From JAXGMV01 sp040768445 (lineage in GTDB: Bacteria; Chloroflexota; Anaerolineae; Anaerolineales; Anaerolineaceae): a stretch of DNA of 64,000 nt. Location of the stretch: NCBI GenBank assembly GCA_040768445.1, contig JAXGMV010000001.1, positions 2,232,001-2,296,000 on the forward strand. The letters run 5' to 3'. Below the pieces are notes generated by a model. The model saw only the letters and a list, made by a program, of their open reading frames with translations, was not told where the DNA came from and did no database searches. Positions 60,918 to 64,000 of this stretch are shown piece by piece (the stretch's first letter is position 1; every line of letters starts with the position of its first letter). The translations under genes and the position numbers were made by a program.

Positions 60918-63900
60918 ATGGTTTCTATTTTACCAACCCGATCCTACGCGAGAATTCCGAAAATATTTGATATTCCAAACTTAATTGATGTTCAACTTGA
61001 TTCATTTCGGCGTTTAAAAAGTGAGGGATTGGTTGACCTGTTTGACGAGATCTCACCGATCGAATCCTACAATAAAGGGATCAAACTCTACTTTCCGACC
61101 CGAAACCCAGAGATCAAGGACTGGAACTTAAAGTACTGGTTTGGGGAACCAAAGCACAGTATTGAAGAGTGTATCGAGCGCGATTTAACTTACGCCAGCC
61201 CTCTTTACGTATCTGTTCTGCTGGCAGGGCCGGAAGTATCTGAACCGATCAAATCTGATATCTTCCTGGGTGATTTCCCGGAGATGACTGAAAAGGGTAC
61301 TTTTATTATAAATGGCACAGAGCGGGTGGTTGTCTCCCAGCTTATTCGGTCACCAGGCGTATATTTTGAAGCACCCGTAGACCGTACCACTGGTCATCGA
61401 TTGGCAATGGGTAAATTAATCCCGGATCGTGGCGCCTGGATGGAATTCGAGACGCGCAAAAATGATTATTTAATCTTGAAGTTCAACCGTAAACGCACTG
61501 TCCCGATCACAATTTTCCTGCGTGCATTGGCTGCTGTTGATGATGGATTAAGTGACTCACCGATAAAAACTGGCACAGATGAGGAGATTATCAACCTTTT
61601 CCAGGATATTGATAACAATCCTGATCGTCTCTTCATTACCGCAACCATCAAGCAGGAACCCGTATGGGATTTGGGAAGTAACACAGTTGCTGAAGCAGCT
61701 TTACTTGAATTTTTCAAGAAGATGCGCCCTGGTGACCCTGTAAACCTTGAAAATGCAAGGGGATTTATGCAAGAGCAGTTATTTGACCAGCGGCACTATG
61801 ATCTTGAACGTGTTGGTCGCTATAAACTCAATCAAAAGCTGGACCTCACTGCACATATTCCTGTCACACACCGTACCATCACCAAGTGGGATATTGTCAA
61901 CCTTGTACGCCGAATGATCATGATCAATAATGAATTGGAAGAAAAGGATGACATTGATCACCTTGGAAACCGCAGAGTTAAGTGCGTTGGTGAGTTGATC
62001 CAAAATAAACTGCGTGTAGGAATGCGTCGGATGGAAAGAGTCATCAAAGAACGCATGTCAATTCGCGACCAGGATCAAATTTCACCGGTTTCTCTGATAA
62101 ACATTCGACCCGTTGTAGCTGCGTTGCGTGAGTTCTTTGGATCAAGCCAACTGTCACAATTCATGGAACAAACAAATCCGCTGGCTGAGTTGAGGCACAA
62201 ACGAACCTTATCTGCAATGGGGCCGGGCGGCTTACGCCGTGAACGGGCAGGCTTTGATGTGCGTGATGTTCATCACTCGCATTATGGTCGAATTTGCCCC
62301 ATTGAAACACCGGAAGGTCCAAACATTGGTTTGATTGGACGCCTGGCAAATTTTGCCAGAGTTAATGAATACGGTTTTGTAGAAACGCCATATCGAAAAG
62401 TATATAAAACAGTAGCTTCTGATGATCCTAAGCTGTTTGGCCGTGAAATTCGACAGGATGTAAGTGATCCAAAATCAGGAGAAGTTTTAGCTAAACAGGG
62501 AGATCGTGTCAGCGCTAAACAGTTAAAGGCGATCAGCAAACTTGAGCGCCAGACCATTTTTGTGACCCCGTTTGTTTCTGATGAAGTTGAATATCTTTCG
62601 GCAGATGCTGAAGATAAATTTGTAATTGCCCAGGCAAATACCGAATTGAATGCAGACAATGAATTTGCTGAAAAATCGATTTCCAGCCGGCATCACTCAG
62701 ATTTTATTATTTCAACTGCTGATGGCATTAACTACATGGACGTAGCACCGCATCAAGTGGTCGGTGTCTCTGCAGCATTGATTCCATTTTTAGAGCATGA
62801 TGATGCAAACCGTGCATTGATGGGCTCTAACATGCAGGCTCAAGCAGTACCGCTTGTGAATCCAGATATTCCCCTGATTTCCACCGGTATGGAAGGCTAT
62901 GCAGCGCTTGATTCTGGGCAAGTTCTTATTGCTGATGAAGATGGCGCAGTTACCAAGGTAAATGGTAAGCAGGTAGTACTGCACACAGCGTCAGGCGAAG
63001 ACAGAGTCTATAAACTCAAGAAATATCAGCGTTCGAACCAATCAACCTGTATTGATCAGAGGCCGGCCGTATTCAAGGGCCAAATTATCAAGCGCGGTGA
63101 TGTACTGGCAGATTCATCTTCAACTATTAATGGCAATCTTGCATTAGGGCAAAACGTTGTCGTTGCCTTCCTTTCATGGGAAGGTGGCAACTTTGAGGAT
63201 GCTATTCTCATATCAGAAAAACTGGTTCAGGATGACAAATTTACTTCAATCCACGTTGAAAAATACGAGGTTGAGGCAAGGGATACCAAGCTTGGGCCTG
63301 AAGAAATTACGCGTGATATTCCCAATGTAGGTGAGGATGCAATAAAGGATCTTGATGAAAACGGCATTATCCGCATTGGTGCTGAAGTTGGACCAAATGA
63401 CATCCTTGTTGGAAAAATTACACCAAAAGGCGAAAAAGAATTGACCCCTGAAGAGAGACTTCTTAGGGCAATATTTGGTGAAAAATCAAGGGATGTTAAA
63501 GACACATCTTTGCGTATGCCCCATGGGGAACGCGGCAAGATTGTTGATGTGAAAGTATTCACTCGTGAAGACAATACGGATTTATCAGCTGGCGTAGATA
63601 TGATGGTGCGTGTTTCAGTAGCCCAGCATCGTAAGATCACTGCTGGTGACAAGATGGCTGGCCGCCATGGTAATAAAGGTGTTGTGTCACGTGTTGTGCC
63701 AATCGAGGATATGCCATTTCTGGATGATGGCACACCAGTCGATATCATTTTGAATCCCCTCGGTGTTCCTGGCCGTATGAATGTTGGCCAAATCCTCGAA
63801 ACTCATCTTGGATGGGCAGCTCGTGGATTAGGATTTAGAGCCATCACACCAGTTTTTGATGGTGCAACTGAAGATGAAATTGAGACTGAATTGGCCAGAG

Positions 63901-64000
63901 CGTGGTTGATTGAACAGTCATGGGATGAAGCACGGGATAAAGCCTGGGACTGGGTCAAAGACCAGGGATATACACCTGAGACGCTCGCAGATGATGATGA
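60918..64000 (+). CDS. rpoB: RNA polymerase beta subunit (3' truncated by window end)
   Basis: Starts at ATG 60918 with GGGAGAG 8 bases upstream and runs open to base 64000, about 1027 codons. FLGDFPEMTEKGTF, NGTERVVVSQLIRSPGV, the rifampicin region around FFGSSQLSQFM at 62133, CPIETPEGPNIGLI and DKMAGRHGNKGVVS are standard beta-subunit motifs. The rifampicin pocket has glutamate at the position of E. coli D516 and threonine at R529, while H526 and S531 are kept. It is preceded by a HAD gene, not by rplJ-rplL, so the usual L10-controlled arrangement is absent here. Confidence 0.97.
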   Translation, partial: MVSILPTRSYARIPKIFDIPNLIDVQLDSFRRLKSEGLVDLFDEISPIESYNKGIKLYFPTRNPEIKDWNLKYWFGEPKHSIEECIERDLTYASPLYVSVLLAGPEVSEPIKSDIFLGDFPEMTEKGTFIINGTERVVVSQLIRSPGVYFEAPVDRTTGHRLAMGKLIPDRGAWMEFETRKNDYLILKFNRKRTVPITIFLRALAAVDDGLSDSPIKTGTDEEIINLFQDIDNNPDRLFITATIKQEPVWDLGSNTVAEAALLEFFKKMRPGDPVNLENARGFMQEQLFDQRHYDLERVGRYKLNQKLDLTAHIPVTHRTITKWDIVNLVRRMIMINNELEEKDDIDHLGNRRVKCVGELIQNKLRVGMRRMERVIKERMSIRDQDQISPVSLINIRPVVAALREFFGSSQLSQFMEQTNPLAELRHKRTLSAMGPGGLRRERAGFDVRDVHHSHYGRICPIETPEGPNIGLIGRLANFARVNEYGFVETPYRKVYKTVASDDPKLFGREIRQDVSDPKSGEVLAKQGDRVSAKQLKAISKLERQTIFVTPFVSDEVEYLSADAEDKFVIAQANTELNADNEFAEKSISSRHHSDFIISTADGINYMDVAPHQVVGVSAALIPFLEHDDANRALMGSNMQAQAVPLVNPDIPLISTGMEGYAALDSGQVLIADEDGAVTKVNGKQVVLHTASGEDRVYKLKKYQRSNQSTCIDQRPAVFKGQIIKRGDVLADSSSTINGNLALGQNVVVAFLSWEGGNFEDAILISEKLVQDDKFTSIHVEKYEVEARDTKLGPEEITRDIPNVGEDAIKDLDENGIIRIGAEVGPNDILVGKITPKGEKELTPEERLLRAIFGEKSRDVKDTSLRMPHGERGKIVDVKVFTREDNTDLSAGVDMMVRVSVAQHRKITAGDKMAGRHGNKGVVSRVVPIEDMPFLDDGTPVDIILNPLGVPGRMNVGQILETHLGWAARGLGFRAITPVFDGATEDEIETELARAWLIEQSWDEARDKAWDWVKDQGYTPETLADDD

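Noticed and set aside
1..64000. tRNA, rRNA, CRISPR, insertion sequence, attachment site or riboswitch
   Set aside because: No spaced direct repeats, transposase motifs, cloverleaf or conserved leader folds were seen on either strand by eye; a covariance-model scan would be needed to exclude small RNAs.

Overview
The window looks like one continuous stretch of bacterial chromosome, most likely from a Chloroflexota (Anaerolineae-like) organism. That assignment is an inference. It rests on the mix of an RpoB and ClpC of ordinary bacterial type, a short zinc-binding MetG, many multi-membrane GT-C glycosyltransferases including an Agl23-like protein with an NHL propeller, and the absence of lipid A/Kdo genes. 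Genes are tightly packed, many overlap by 4 bases, and GTG/TTG starts are common. No gap exceeds about 230 bases, and I see no tRNA, rRNA, CRISPR array, insertion sequence or prophage.

Region 1 (1-34323, all + strand) is a very large surface-polysaccharide locus. It opens with a 5'-truncated Wzm permease and its Wzt ATPase, so the glycan is probably finished in the cytoplasm and exported by an ABC transporter. A GT-B-like transferase and a methyltransferase follow. Three sugar-activation modules of the sialic-acid (nonulosonate) type come next. Module A is a UDP-HexNAc 4,6-dehydratase, an RmlD-like reductase, a NeuB synthase and an SpsF-like cytidylyltransferase. Module B is a Gfo/Idh oxidoreductase, an SDR, a NeuA-HAD fusion and a short NeuB. 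Module C is a cytidylyltransferase, a 2-hydroxyacid dehydrogenase and an SDR. Between them lie GT2, GT4, GT-B-like and DUF115 transferases and six GT-C-type membrane proteins, three of which are tandem paralogues. No PseC/LegC aminotransferase, NeuC/PseG hydrolase or acetyltransferase is present, so the sugar products cannot be named from the window.

Region 2 (34346-43353) holds an MFS transporter, metG, a nucleoside phosphorylase-family gene and a cell-wall group (LysM-M23 peptidase, lytic transglycosylase, penicillin-recognising serine hydrolase). A single gmd with a clear terminator and a small MoaD/ThiS-like protein are also here.

Region 3 (43431-52485) is a second glycosylation neighbourhood: the Agl23-like GT-C/NHL protein, another GT-C protein, two GT2 enzymes (one polyprenyl-phosphate-sugar synthase-like), a PF04020 small membrane protein and a GNAT acetyltransferase.

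Region 4 (52606-64000) is housekeeping: clpC, a cNMP-binding/PH-like membrane protein, def-recF, rsmG with a lipoprotein gene, a HAD hydrolase and the 5' part of rpoB behind a strong promoter. Several promoters in the window share an extended -10 (TGnTATAAT), which makes this a likely feature of the host's vegetative promoters.
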